A stretch of 64,000 nt of DNA from Halobaculum sp. MBLA0147 (GCF_041361345.1 NZ_JBGKAD010000001.1:2852001-2916000), one strand, 5' to 3'; shown: positions 23,149 through 32,183, counted from the first letter of the stretch. Notes: a model not told the origin generated them from the sequence alone. Made by a program: numbers and translations.

Positions 23149-25023
23149 CTATACTCTACCACGAGACTCGAGAATAACTTCCCCGGTGTGGGTCTCCCAC
23201 AGCCGCTCGTACAGTCCGCCGTTGTCCGCGAGCTCGTCGTGGGAGCCACGTTCGACGATCTCTCCGTCTTCCAGTACGGCGATCTCGTCTGCCCCTCGGA
23301 CGGTCGACAGGTTGTGTGCGATAGTGAGTGTCGTGCGGTCGGCAGTCAGCGAGGCGAGGTTCCGTTGGATCGTCGTCTTCGTCTCGTTGTCGACGTGACT
23401 GGTCGCCTCGTCGAGGACGAGAATCTCGGGGTCGCTCAGAATCGCACGAGCGATGCTGATCCGCTGTCGCTGTCCGCCAGACAGCTTCGCACCCTCGCTG
23501 CCGACCTGGGTGTCGTACCCGTCGGGGAGATCGGTGACGAACTCGTGTGCGCCCGCCCGCTTCGCGGCGGTGACGACCTCCTCTCTGTCGACGGTCGGAT
23601 CACTGTACGCGATGTTCTCGGCGACAGACGTGTCGAACAGGAACGGCGACTGGCCGACGTAGCCGACGTGTCGTCGGAGGCTCCGGATCGTCACGTCTCG
23701 CACGTCGTGTCCGTCGACGCTCACGGTCCCTCCCTCGACGTCGTAGAAGCGCACGAGCAGCTTCACCAGCGTCGACTTTCCGGACCCAGTCGGACCGACG
23801 ATGCCGACGGTATCACCGGGATCGACGTCGAGGGACACGTCTCGAAGCGCCGGCTCCTCGGCGTCGGGGTAGGTGAACGTGACCTCGTCGAACGAGACTG
23901 CACCGCTCACCGACGTGAGTTCGTGGGCACCGTCCCTGTTCGCGACGGACGGCGAGTGATTCACGATCCCGAGCACTCGGGAGACGGTCGCCTTCGTCTG
24001 CTGGAACTCGTCTACGATCGAGGTGATCTGGCTCAGCGGCCACTGTAGCCGGTTCGTGTACAGCAGGAATGTCAACACCGTCCCCGCCGAGAGTTCCGCC
24101 GTGAACGGTCCCGGGGGACCGCGGAGTACCCAGAACCCGCCGACACCCAAGATCACGATGTACCCCAGGTTGACCGTGTACGCGGACCACTGGTTGGTCA
24201 GAATCTCCACCTTCGAGACTGCCCAGTTCGCGTCGCGGTACTCGTCCGAGACCTCGGTGATCCGTTCTCGTTCCTCTTGCTCGCGGGTGTAGGTCTTCAG
24301 TACGTCGATCCCGTTGACGTTGTCCTCGATCTCGGCGGTGATGTCGGCGACCCTGCCCCGTATCTCTCGGTGTCGTGGCTCGACGAACCGCGAGTACGCG
24401 TGGTTGGTCGCGAACACCAACACCGGCACGACGAGGACGAGTACCGTCAACTGCCAACTGAGCAGGAGCATGTACCCGGCGATCACCGCGAGCAGGAACA
24501 CCGTGTTCGCCACTCGTTGGAGCGTCCCGCTGAAGAACTGTTCTACCGCGTTGACGTCGTTGTTGAGGACACTCAGGACGCGTCCCGTTCCCTCCGTGTC
24601 GTGGAAGTCGAACGACAACCGTTGTGCCTCGGCGTACGCGTCCGTCCGGAGGTCGTGTTGAACCTCGTAGGCGACCCACGACTTCGCCCAGCCACCGACC
24701 ACTTGTACGGTCGTCCCAACCGTGTACGCCCCGAGGATCACTCCTACGGACAACAGGAACTGGTCGAGGCGGGTCGTCGGGATCCACGCTGCCGGGACGA
24801 GCGGGAGCGTGTAGTTCTCGCCGCCCGTCAACACGCTGTCGAACAACACACCGACGATCACCGGTGGCAGTTGGTACAGGGCACGGCCGACCAACAGTGT
24901 GAACAGACTCACGAACAGGTACGGGAGGTACCGTCGACAGTACTCTCGCAGGAGTGTCGGTATCGGACGCTCGACTCTCGACGCGAGCAGTTCGACGTTC
25001 GAATTACCGCTTTCTCCGCTCAC
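23149..25023 (-). CDS. ABC exporter half-transporter (permease-ATPase fusion)
   Basis: 624 residues from GTG 25023. The N-terminal six-helix ABC type-1 domain (about 20-330) joins a nucleotide-binding domain with Walker A G-P-T-G-S-G-K-S-T, signature L-S-G-G-Q-R-Q-R, Walker B I-L-V-L-D-E-A-T-S and H-loop I-A-H-N-L-S. It resembles MsbA/MDR-type exporters of lipids, peptides or drugs and probably works as a homodimer, since no second half-transporter is adjacent. TATA-like ctataatac lies near 25045-25054, so the transcript is leaderless. Codon use is less GC-biased than in neighbours, hinting at later acquisition. Confidence 0.9.
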   Translation of the reverse strand: MSGESGNSNVELLASRVERPIPTLLREYCRRYLPYLFVSLFTLLVGRALYQLPPVIVGVLFDSVLTGGENYTLPLVPAAWIPTTRLDQFLLSVGVILGAYTVGTTVQVVGGWAKSWVAYEVQHDLRTDAYAEAQRLSFDFHDTEGTGRVLSVLNNDVNAVEQFFSGTLQRVANTVFLLAVIAGYMLLLSWQLTVLVLVVPVLVFATNHAYSRFVEPRHREIRGRVADITAEIEDNVNGIDVLKTYTREQEERERITEVSDEYRDANWAVSKVEILTNQWSAYTVNLGYIVILGVGGFWVLRGPPGPFTAELSAGTVLTFLLYTNRLQWPLSQITSIVDEFQQTKATVSRVLGIVNHSPSVANRDGAHELTSVSGAVSFDEVTFTYPDAEEPALRDVSLDVDPGDTVGIVGPTGSGKSTLVKLLVRFYDVEGGTVSVDGHDVRDVTIRSLRRHVGYVGQSPFLFDTSVAENIAYSDPTVDREEVVTAAKRAGAHEFVTDLPDGYDTQVGSEGAKLSGGQRQRISIARAILSDPEILVLDEATSHVDNETKTTIQRNLASLTADRTTLTIAHNLSTVRGADEIAVLEDGEIVERGSHDELADNGGLYERLWETHTGEVILESRGRV

Positions 25024-25040
25024 GCATCCCGTTGCGGGGG

Positions 25041-25054
25041 TACTTGTATTATAG
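25041..25054 (-). promoter_or_regulatory. TATA box of the ABC exporter gene
   Basis: On the minus strand the sequence reads ctataatacaagta, a strong archaeal TATA element about 26 nt before GTG 25023. This fixes the preferred start of the exporter. Confidence 0.6.
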
Positions 25055-25154
25055 ATTTCGGAATACAAGAGAAAAGATCGAACCGAAACCAGTCCACGGT
25101 CGACAGGTCGGCGGTGTGACGACTCCGCCACCACGCTCTCCGTCCGTTCGTGAC

Positions 25155-26885
25155 TCAGGGGTGTGCGTAGTAGACGACCGTCTCCGCGCCGTCGCCGGCC
25201 GCGGCGGGTTCGTCGACGCGGACGAAGCCGATCCGCTCGAACTGGAGGAGATCGTCCGTCTCGTACGCCCGGAGGCCGGCCTCGGCGTGGCCGGACACGT
25301 CACCGTCTGGCGTCCGCATCCGCACGGGCTCGTTGTCCTCGGCGGGCACCCAGTGGACCACCGAGACACCCTCCTCGCGGACGACCGCGATCTCCTGACC
25401 GTCCCACGCGAGGCCGTCGTCCGTGCGGCGGAAGCAGCCGAACCCCTTCAGCCACACGCGGTCGCCGACTGCGGGCACGTCGTCCGGTTCCAAGAGGACG
25501 GCGTCGCCGGCGACGAGTTCGCGCTCGCCGCGGTCCTCGTGGTCCGGGTGGACCGGCGGGTGACCCGCCTCGGGGTAGGCACCCGACAGCGCGAACCGCT
25601 CGCCGTCGCGGACGAGGAACGCACGGTCCGTCTCGTCGTCGACCAACTCGCGGTTGTGAGCGTAGATGGCCGACATCGCGAGGTCCACGTCCGAGGTCGA
25701 CATCCCCAACTCCACCATCGCCGCGACGATGGCCTCGCCGCGGATGCCGCGGCGTCGCAGCGACCGGATCGTCGGCGCTCGGGGGTCGTCCCAGCCGGTC
25801 AACTCGCCGGCGTCGACCTTCTCCTTGATCGTCGAGGTGGACATCGACACGTCGTAGGCGTCGATCTGGACGTGGCCCCAGTGGAGCACCTCGGGGTACT
25901 CCCAGTCGAAGTAGTCGTAGACGAACTGCTGGCGCTTCGCGGAGTCCTGGAGGTCGATCCCGCGGATGATGTGTGTGACCCCGGTGAGGTGGTCGTCGAT
26001 CCCCGACTGGAAGTCGAGCATCGGCCAACAGCGGTACTCCGCCGCCTCCGGCCGTGGGTGCGGGGTGTCGATCATCCGGAAGGCGACGAAGTCGCGAAGA
26101 GCGGGGTTCTTGTGCTCGATGTCCGTCTTGACCCGCAACACCATCTCCCCGGCGTCGTACTCCCCGGCGACCATCGCGTCGAACTCCTCGTGGATCGTCT
26201 CGGTGTGCTTGTCGCGGTGGTCACACGGCTCGCCGTCGGCCTTCAGCCCGCGGAAGTGTTCGGCCGGACACGAGCAGGTGTACGCGCCGCCCGCGTCGAT
26301 CAGTCGCCGGGCGTGGTCGTAGTACGTCTCCAGCCGGTCGGATGCCCGGAGCACCGCGTCCGGTTCGAAGCCGAGGTACTCGAGATCTTCGAGGATCGCG
26401 TCGTAGGCGTCGAGATCCGGCCGCTTCGTCTCTGGGTCCGTGTCGTCGAAACGGACGACGAACTCCCCGTCGTAACGCTCCTTGTACGTGCCGATGACGG
26501 AGGGCATCCGAACGTGACCGAGGTGCCACGGCCCGTTCGGGTTCGGCGCCGCCCGCATCCGGATCGTGTCGTAGTCGTCGACGTTCGGCAACTCCGGCAG
26601 TTCGTGGTCGTCCTCCTCGTCGTCGGCCTCCAACGCCGCCAGTCGGTCGGGTGCCGCCTCCGAGAGGCGCTCGCGTCGCTCGTCGGCGTCCAGCCCCGCG
26701 ATCTCGGAGACGACCGGGGCCGCGACGCCGGCGATCTCGTCGCCGTGCTCGCGGAACTCGGGGTTCTCGCCCATCAGTGGTCCCATGATCGCCCCCACGT
26801 CGGGGTCCGAGTCGTGTTTCACCGCGTTCACGAGTGCGTGCAGTTCCGCCTCCTCGCGGACCCGCTCGCGTGTCTCCTCGTCCAT
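25155..26885 (-). CDS. gltX: Glutamyl-tRNA synthetase (archaeal type)
   Basis: 576 residues. It charges tRNA with glutamate and, because archaea usually lack GlnRS, probably also tRNA-Gln, which is then amidated. The class I signature is P-N-P-N-G-P-W-H-L-G-H near residue 113, and the second ATP motif is the degenerate V-S-M-S-T-S-T-I in place of KMSKS. An N-terminal helical region of about 100 residues and a C-terminal beta-barrel anticodon domain of GlnRS type (L-K-G-F-G-C-F-R) are present, as in archaeal and eukaryotic enzymes. A C-P-A-E-H-F insert with nearby C-D-H may bind zinc. Confidence 0.95.
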   Translation of the reverse strand: MDEETRERVREEAELHALVNAVKHDSDPDVGAIMGPLMGENPEFREHGDEIAGVAAPVVSEIAGLDADERRERLSEAAPDRLAALEADDEEDDHELPELPNVDDYDTIRMRAAPNPNGPWHLGHVRMPSVIGTYKERYDGEFVVRFDDTDPETKRPDLDAYDAILEDLEYLGFEPDAVLRASDRLETYYDHARRLIDAGGAYTCSCPAEHFRGLKADGEPCDHRDKHTETIHEEFDAMVAGEYDAGEMVLRVKTDIEHKNPALRDFVAFRMIDTPHPRPEAAEYRCWPMLDFQSGIDDHLTGVTHIIRGIDLQDSAKRQQFVYDYFDWEYPEVLHWGHVQIDAYDVSMSTSTIKEKVDAGELTGWDDPRAPTIRSLRRRGIRGEAIVAAMVELGMSTSDVDLAMSAIYAHNRELVDDETDRAFLVRDGERFALSGAYPEAGHPPVHPDHEDRGERELVAGDAVLLEPDDVPAVGDRVWLKGFGCFRRTDDGLAWDGQEIAVVREEGVSVVHWVPAEDNEPVRMRTPDGDVSGHAEAGLRAYETDDLLQFERIGFVRVDEPAAAGDGAETVVYYAHP

Positions 26886-27270
26886 CGACGGCGGCTACTC
26901 GCGCCGGCGGCATGAATGACGTGGATTCGCCGGCGCGTCGCGCTCCACACGCCGACACGCCGCTCTCCGGATGCCGACACGCCGCTCCGGGTGCGGTGGA
27001 AAAACTGGTGTCGTCCGGTCCGCGCGGGCACCGGAAGGCACACCCGGGTAGGGGCATCCGTGTGAACGTCTGCCACAGGTATGAGCGTGACGACGTTTCG
27101 CGCCAGTTCACGACCCCGTGAGACCGGCCGAGCGGTCGGTAGGAGGCGACTACCGCCCCGAGCGCGGGCGACCGAGGCGGTCCAGCGAGTGCGTCGAGGG
27201 GTGTGGCACCAAGCGCGGACGGACGGCGACCACGACAACGTTGATTGCGGTCGCCGGTCGACTCCGGGGT
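26886..27270. other. Non-coding gap between gltX and the MaoC gene
   Basis: About 385 bases between divergent genes. It contains a 22-bp direct repeat (gccgacacgccgctc at 26951 and 26973) and a TATA-like patch on the minus strand (gtcattcatgcc, near 26914-26925) about 30 nt before gltX. A short arginine-rich open frame (27081-27305) overlaps the MaoC start and is not convincing as a gene. The rest holds nothing I can name. Confidence 0.5.
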
Positions 27271-27720
27271 GTGTCAGTGTACTACGAGGACCTCTCGGTG
27301 AGTGACACGCAGTCGTTCGGGCACTACGAGGTGACGCGCGAGGAGATCCTCTCGTTCGCGGAGCAGTACGACCCGCAGTGGTTCCACACGGAGCCGGAGC
27401 GAGCGGCCGAAGAGTCCCCGTACGGCGGCGTCATCGCCTCCGGGTGGCACACGGCCGCGGTGACGATGCGCATGCTCGTCGACGCGGTGTTGTCCGACGC
27501 CGCCAGCGTCGGCGCGAAGGGTGTCGACGAACTCCGGTGGCCCGCTCCGGTGCGCCCCGGCGACGTGTTGACCTGCGAGAACGAGATCGTCGCGAAGGAA
27601 CCCGAACACCCCGAGCGCGGACTCGTCCACGCGAAGACGGAGACGTTCGACCAGGACGGCCGGCGCGTGTTCTCGATGGTCGGCCTGGTGATGTACCGGC
27701 GGCGGGACGGAGGGGCGTAG
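27271..27720 (+). CDS. MaoC-like dehydratase/hydratase
   Basis: 149 residues from GTG 27271. It has a single hot-dog domain with the R-hydratase signature Y-D-P-Q-W-F-H-T-E-P-E-R-A, Y-G-G-V-I-A-S-G-W-H-T-A, where Asp and His are the usual catalytic pair. Members hydrate trans-2-enoyl-CoA or related acyl-CoA esters. The length is that of a monofunctional hydratase. No acyl-CoA or polyhydroxyalkanoate genes are adjacent; an acyl-CoA dehydrogenase is at 48236. A longer N-terminus from 27118 is arginine-rich and unlikely. The second GTG at 27277 is an alternative. Confidence 0.85.
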   Translation: MSVYYEDLSVSDTQSFGHYEVTREEILSFAEQYDPQWFHTEPERAAEESPYGGVIASGWHTAAVTMRMLVDAVLSDAASVGAKGVDELRWPAPVRPGDVLTCENEIVAKEPEHPERGLVHAKTETFDQDGRRVFSMVGLVMYRRRDGGA

Positions 27721-27844
27721 TGGTCGGTGAGGACGTCGGTACTCGACCCGTGGTAGCCGACGAGTGCGACTTCGACACGTACCAGTAGCATCTCTCACGA
27801 CGCCCAAACGGTGAAGTGGAACGCGTGTTAACGATCACGTACAC

Positions 27845-28096
27845 GTGTCCGCTGCAGACGAACACATTCGAGTCAGCCGTCGGGTCAAGGAGGCACTCGA
27901 CCGTCGCCGGAAGGACGGGGAGTCGTACAACGACGTACTCGAACGGGTCCTCGACGAGGATCGTGATGTCCTCGCTGGGTTCGGCGCCTTCGAAGGGACC
28001 GACCGTGGGACGGCCACTCGTGAGGTCCACGAGCGGACGGCCGAGAAGTCTGGCCGACGGATCGAACGGATCGCGGAGCAACGCGACGACGAATGA
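27845..28096 (+). CDS. vapB: VapB-like antitoxin
   Basis: 83 residues from GTG 27845. The start, H-I-R-V-S-R-R-V-K-E-A-L-D-R-R-R, looks like the ribbon-helix-helix or short helical DNA-binding part of archaeal VapB antitoxins, and the E-S-Y-N-D-V-L-E-R-V-L helix fits. The C-terminal half is charged and probably disordered until bound to the toxin. It overlaps the PIN-domain toxin by ATGA, the usual arrangement. It would neutralise VapC and repress the operon; both are inferred from family and context. Confidence 0.8.
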   Translation: MSAADEHIRVSRRVKEALDRRRKDGESYNDVLERVLDEDRDVLAGFGAFEGTDRGTATREVHERTAEKSGRRIERIAEQRDDE

Positions 28097-28488
28097 GAGT
28101 CTTCGACGCGACGTTCTTGATCGACTACGGTCGAGGCGTCGATGCGACCGCCGAGTACCTACGTGAGTACCCCGACGAACGGTTCGTCGTCCCAGCACCG
28201 GTACTCACCGAGTTCCTTCTCGGGGCCGTACACGGTCGAGGAGCGACCGATCTCGCCAAGTTCGAGTCGGAACTCTCCTGGGCGGATGTCGTCGGACTCG
28301 ACCGAGGGACTGCGCGGAGTGCAGCCGTCGTCGCCGACGAGGTCGGCCCTCAGGGACCGCAGCTGACTGCCGTCGACGCGGTGGTTGCTGCCGTCGCTCG
28401 CGACCGCGGTGGGACCGTCGTCTCCGTCGACACAGATCTCACGCACGACGCTGTCCGTCGAGTCGTCGACGTAGACGAGTACCGTTGA
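28093..28488 (+). CDS. vapC: VapC-type PIN-domain toxin
   Basis: 131 residues. The acidic cluster of the PIN ribonuclease fold is complete: D5 in V-F-D-A-T-F-L-I-D, E40 in T-E-F-L-L-G, D95 in T-A-V-D-A-V-V-A-A and D113/D115 in S-V-D-T-D-L-T. These residues bind magnesium or manganese and cleave RNA, often initiator tRNA or rRNA in characterised VapC toxins. Translation is coupled to vapB. Base composition is a little lower in GC than in adjacent housekeeping genes, consistent with a mobile module. Confidence 0.85.
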   Translation: MRVFDATFLIDYGRGVDATAEYLREYPDERFVVPAPVLTEFLLGAVHGRGATDLAKFESELSWADVVGLDRGTARSAAVVADEVGPQGPQLTAVDAVVAAVARDRGGTVVSVDTDLTHDAVRRVVDVDEYR

Positions 28489-28518
28489 CCGGTGTGCCTC
28501 AGCCGACGACGCTGTCGA

Positions 28519-29379
28519 CTACCGTGACGACCGCCACCCCGTCGCATCGTCGACCACGTCGAAGGCCCGTCGGGCGCGGTCGCCGCCGGCCGTCTCGACC
28601 ACCTCGTCGTAGAACGCCAGTCGATCCAGCAACGCGTCCGTGTCGTACGTCGGCACGTCGAGTCGCGACGCCGCGACGGTCGCCTCCACCACCGCGAGCG
28701 CCGCGCGGTCGAACGAGCCGACCCGTTCGCGGCGGATCTCCGTCTCCACCGGGTGGAGCCGCCAGTCGACCCACTGCGTGCCACCGCGTTCGCCCGCAGC
28801 GACGCGCTCGACGGCGACGCGGACCCACGCGTCGGCAGACTCGACGACCGGGTCCGACTCCTCGCGGATCGTCAACGCCGCCTCCGCGAACGTCAGCGGG
28901 TCGACGGTGAACTGGACCACGCCCTCGCCCCGCTCGCGGAAGTTGCGCCACGTCCGCGTCCGTCCCCACGTCCGCGCCCACGCCGTGTCGTAGCCGTCGT
29001 CCGGGTCGTCCACACCGTCTGCGTCGTCCACACTGTCGGAGTCGTCCACACCGTCTGGGTCGTCTCCCTCGCCCGCGCCGACGTGGTCGTCACCGCCACC
29101 CGCGGGTGCGTGGACACCCAACGCGGCGACGTTCCACAGGTCGTTCGGGCCGAGCGTGGTCACGACCGTCTCCGTCACCCCGGTCAGCGCGACGGGCCAC
29201 TCTGCGTCTGCGTCGGCGGTGTCGCCGTCGCCGTCCACATCGCCGTTGCCGCCCGCGTCGCCGTTGCCGCCCGCGTCGCCGTCGCCGTCCACATCGCCGT
29301 TGCCGCCCACGTCGCCGTCGTCGTCCCCGTCCAACGCTCCCGTCGCCGACTCGGTGGTCGGCGGGGCGTCGTCGCTCAC
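28519..29379 (-). CDS. DUF447 family protein (cofactor cassette gene 4)
   Basis: 286 residues from GTG 29379, overlapping the CitG-like gene by GTGA. The N-terminus has two low-complexity acidic blocks (D-G-D/G-G-N-G-D repeats, and D-D-x-D-x-V-D-D repeats) inserted around the conserved core. The core, with P-N-D-L-W-N-V-A-A-L-G-V-H, A-R-T-W-G-R-T-R-T-W-R-N-F and F-T-V-D-P-L-T-F-A-E-A-A-L, fits DUF447, a split-barrel, flavin-reductase-like family. As I recall, DUF447 and CitG-like proteins also occur together in the tetrahydromethanopterin/methanofuran gene clusters of methylotrophs. The exact activity is unknown. Confidence 0.78.
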   Translation of the reverse strand: MSDDAPPTTESATGALDGDDDGDVGGNGDVDGDGDAGGNGDAGGNGDVDGDGDTADADAEWPVALTGVTETVVTTLGPNDLWNVAALGVHAPAGGGDDHVGAGEGDDPDGVDDSDSVDDADGVDDPDDGYDTAWARTWGRTRTWRNFRERGEGVVQFTVDPLTFAEAALTIREESDPVVESADAWVRVAVERVAAGERGGTQWVDWRLHPVETEIRRERVGSFDRAALAVVEATVAASRLDVPTYDTDALLDRLAFYDEVVETAGGDRARRAFDVVDDATGWRSSR

Positions 29380-30281
29380 GGCGACACCCCGCGACACAGT
29401 GCGACGTACAGCGCGGCGGCGGTGATGTCGGCGGTCGTCCCCGGATTGATCCCCTGCTCGACCAACTCGTCGGCCCACGCCTCGGCTGGCTCCAACGACT
29501 CTGTCTCGGCGACCTGCTCTGCCACCTCGCCGGCGCGGTCGGACACCTCGTCGGCCACGTCGGCGCCGTGTTGCGTCGCGACGAGCGTGTCCGGCGACTC
29601 GGCCAACAGGTCGAGGAACGCCCGTGCGGCGCGGTCGGTGACGGGGCCGTCGTCGTCGACGATCCGCTCGGCGGCGCGGAACGTCCGCGGGAACCCCTCT
29701 GCCCACTCGCGGGCGTTGTCGTCGTGCTCCGCGGAGTCACACAGCAACTCCCACAGCGTCAGGTCGCGCTCGACGAGCGTCGCGACCGCGTCCGCACCGC
29801 GGCGTACGTCCAGCGGCTCCATCCCGTCGGGCGGGTCGGCGACGGCCACGTCGACGTGCTCGAACGCGCGGTAGAACCCCGCCGCGTCCGCGACCGTCGT
29901 CGCTCGACAGACCTCGCGGACTCGCTCGCGGGTGACGCGCCGGTCGGCCGTCGTCGCGGCGACGAGCGGGACGAGCAACAGCAGACAGCCGAACTGCGTG
30001 TTGCCGCCGCGTTGGTGGCTCATCCCGGCGACGGCGGTCTCGAACGCCTCGCCGACCGGCTCGCCCGCGGCCGCCATCCGCAACCCCTCCCGTGCGCCGA
30101 CGGCACCGGCGAGGAACTGTTCCAAGTGGAGGTCGGCGGCGTCGCGGTGGCGGTCGACGTTGCCCGGCTTCGGCGTCCCGGCGACCTCCAACAGCAGCGC
30201 CAACTCCGCCGTCGCCGCCGGGTCACGCCGGACCCGATCTGCGTCCAGCGGCTCTCGTCGGATCGCGTCGTCGCGACTCAC
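29376..30281 (-). CDS. Triphosphoribosyl-dephospho-CoA synthase (CitG-like) protein (cassette gene 3)
   Basis: 301 residues from GTG 30281. Family signatures: L-L-L-E-V-A-G-T-P-K-P-G-N-V-D-R-H-R-D, F-L-A-G-A-V-G, Q-R-G-G-N-T-Q-F-G and the end G-I-N-P-G-T-T-A-D-I-T-A-A-A-L-Y-V. CitG makes the precursor of the prosthetic group of citrate lyase or malonate decarboxylase. Neither enzyme is present here, so a related transfer of a phosphoribosyl group in coenzyme synthesis is more likely. It overlaps both neighbours by GTGA, so all four cassette proteins are probably made together. Confidence 0.8.
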   Translation of the reverse strand: MSRDDAIRREPLDADRVRRDPAATAELALLLEVAGTPKPGNVDRHRDAADLHLEQFLAGAVGAREGLRMAAAGEPVGEAFETAVAGMSHQRGGNTQFGCLLLLVPLVAATTADRRVTRERVREVCRATTVADAAGFYRAFEHVDVAVADPPDGMEPLDVRRGADAVATLVERDLTLWELLCDSAEHDDNAREWAEGFPRTFRAAERIVDDDGPVTDRAARAFLDLLAESPDTLVATQHGADVADEVSDRAGEVAEQVAETESLEPAEAWADELVEQGINPGTTADITAAALYVALCRGVSP

Positions 30282-31141
30282 GACTGGCCTCCCTCCGGTG
30301 TCGCCGCCGACCGTCGGCGGTCGCCCCCCGAGTCGCCGGCCGCACTGGTCCCGTCGGCCCCCTCGAACCACTCGACTGCGGCGCGATTGACACGCCGCCG
30401 GACGACGGGGTCGTCGCTCGGCCGCCCGAGACTCACCGCGTCCGCGCCGTACGCGAGGTACTCGCGGACCGTCCGGCGGTCGCGGACGCCGTTGTTGGCG
30501 ATCACGACCGCCTCGGGAGCGGCGTCGGCGACGAGCGCGACGATCCCCTCCGTGTCCATCGCGTCGACGTGGAGCCAGTCGGCCCCCGCGTCGACGAGTC
30601 GCCGCGCCGTCGCCGGCAGGTCCACGCCGTCGACCTCCGCCCGGAGTTTCACGCTCGTCGTCGCTCCCGTGTCGCTCGCCGCGGCGACGTACCGCGCGAG
30701 CCGCTCCGTGTCGCGTGCCAGTGCCTCGCCGCAGCCGACCGCACACAGCTCCGGCTGGCGACAGTGGGCGTTCACCTCGACGACGGCGTCGTGCCGGGCG
30801 CACGTCTCGGCCGCCGCGCGGACCGGCGCGACACCGGTCGCACGGACGTTCACGCCGGGGCGAACTCGTACGTCAGCCAGTCGTCGCAACTGCTCGTCGA
30901 TCCACGCGACGGGGTCCGGCGGGAGGAACTCCGACCGCTCGCGGGCGACCAACTCGCGGGCCGCCTCGCGGCTCGGGTCGTCCAGTGCGACGCCGCCGAG
31001 GAACGCGACGGCGGCCTCGCCCGCGCCGGCTCGCGCCCACGCCGCGTCCGCGGCCCCGGACAGCGACGCGAGCGCGACCGGCGGGTCGAACGGCGTCGTC
31101 GCGTCGGCAGCCGGCCCTGTATCGGCCTCCCCAGAGGTCAC
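30278..31141 (-). CDS. Dihydrouridine-synthase-like flavoprotein (cassette gene 2)
   Basis: 287 residues from GTG 31141. It is an FMN-binding TIM barrel of the DUS type: [20 protein letters not shown] aligns with the catalytic-cysteine region of Dus enzymes, followed by V-K-L-R-A-E and [10 protein letters not shown] and a phosphate-binding [19 protein letters not shown]. It is shorter than tRNA-modifying Dus proteins and seems to lack their C-terminal helical tRNA-binding domain. With its position between cofD and CitG-like genes, this suggests reduction of a small-molecule intermediate, not tRNA. That role is inference. Confidence 0.72.
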   Translation of the reverse strand: MTSGEADTGPAADATTPFDPPVALASLSGAADAAWARAGAGEAAVAFLGGVALDDPSREAARELVARERSEFLPPDPVAWIDEQLRRLADVRVRPGVNVRATGVAPVRAAAETCARHDAVVEVNAHCRQPELCAVGCGEALARDTERLARYVAAASDTGATTSVKLRAEVDGVDLPATARRLVDAGADWLHVDAMDTEGIVALVADAAPEAVVIANNGVRDRRTVREYLAYGADAVSLGRPSDDPVVRRRVNRAAVEWFEGADGTSAAGDSGGDRRRSAATPEGGQS

Positions 31142-32133
31142 TCCTCGACCACCTCCAGCGCCTCCCGACAGGCGTCCAACACCCGCTCGGCGTCGGCCGG
31201 GCCGTCGAGTGTCGTGTCCGTCCGGACGACCGGGCGGTCGAGGGTGGTCTCGTCGGCGTCGTCGAGGACGAACGCGTCGGCGAACGGGTACGCCTCCGCG
31301 ACGCCCGCGGTCGACGGCTCGTACCCCACACCCCGCATCAGCGCGGCCGCCGGCCCGGAGAACACCTCGTCGCCGACGAACGGCGACACGGCGACGACGG
31401 GTGTCTCCCGGAGCGCCGCCTCGACACCGGGCACCGCCAGCATCGGGCCGAGACTCGTCACCGGGTTCGACGGTCCGACGATCACGTCGTCCTCGAGTGC
31501 CGTCAGCACCGCGTCCGTCGGCGTCGCCGCCTCGGCGCCGCGGAACTCGACGTCCGCGACCGTCGGCTCGGCCCGTCGGTGGACCCAGTACTCCTGGAAG
31601 TGCATCCGGCCCTCGTCGGTGTGGATCAGACTCGCGACCGGGTCGTCCGTGACGGGGAGCAGGTCCACGTCGAGGCCGAAGGCGTCCGCGAGCGTCCGCG
31701 TGACCTCGGTGAGCGTGTGGCCCTCGTCGAGCAACGAGGTGCGGAGCACGTGGACCGCGCGGTCCCGGTCGCCGATCGTCATGAACTCGCCGACGCCGGA
31801 GAAGCGTCGCCACCGTGCGATCTCGCGGCCGGCGGTCTGTCTGTCGTCCGGGAGGAACCGCGGGCCGTCGTCGAGTCCCGCCGCGGCCGTCAACGACTGG
31901 ATCTCCTCGGTCGTCGTCGTCGTGTCGCCGTCGATCCCCCACCACGTCTCGCGGTCGAGTTCGCCGCCGCGAGCGAACAACACCGTGTCCACGTCCGGAC
32001 AGACGAGCAGCCCACCGATCTCCACGTCGTCGCCGACGTTGCCGACGACCGTCGTCGCGGCCGGCTCGTAGTGGGCCGCGAGTCCGTCGAGCAGCTTGGG
32101 GGTCCCGGTGCCCCCGGCGAGGAACGTCACCAT
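31138..32133 (-). CDS. cofD: 2-phospho-L-lactate transferase, coenzyme F420 biosynthesis (cassette gene 1)
   Basis: 331 residues. CofD joins the activated phospholactyl (or phosphoenolpyruvyl) group to the deazaflavin FO, forming F420-0. Hallmarks: [15 protein letters not shown] at the N-terminus, [23 protein letters not shown] and [14 protein letters not shown]. Length fits the family. It is the first gene of a four-gene string joined by GTGA overlaps. A TATA-like gatacaaac at about 32157-32167 lies 25-30 nt upstream, suggesting one promoter for all four. Confidence 0.93.
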   Translation of the reverse strand: MVTFLAGGTGTPKLLDGLAAHYEPAATTVVGNVGDDVEIGGLLVCPDVDTVLFARGGELDRETWWGIDGDTTTTTEEIQSLTAAAGLDDGPRFLPDDRQTAGREIARWRRFSGVGEFMTIGDRDRAVHVLRTSLLDEGHTLTEVTRTLADAFGLDVDLLPVTDDPVASLIHTDEGRMHFQEYWVHRRAEPTVADVEFRGAEAATPTDAVLTALEDDVIVGPSNPVTSLGPMLAVPGVEAALRETPVVAVSPFVGDEVFSGPAAALMRGVGYEPSTAGVAEAYPFADAFVLDDADETTLDRPVVRTDTTLDGPADAERVLDACREALEVVEE

Positions 32134-32156
32134 ACCGATGGGTTCGGGCTACGCCG

Positions 32157-32168
32157 GTTTGTATCTCC
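32157..32168 (-). promoter_or_regulatory. Likely TATA box of the cofD cassette
   Basis: On the minus strand gagatacaaacc sits about 27 nt before ATG 32133. No other promoter-like sequence is seen within the four overlapping genes. Confidence 0.5.
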
Positions 32169-32183
32169 CCCTCCGCGGGTGAG

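Noticed and set aside
27081-27305. 74-codon frame M-S-V-T-T-F-R upstream of the MaoC gene
   Set aside because: Arginine-rich, overlaps the MaoC start, no promoter-like box at the right distance.
29106-31652. 848-codon open frame on the plus strand
   Set aside because: It runs opposite the cofD cassette and the translation is low-complexity R/P/S; the four minus-strand genes have clear family motifs.
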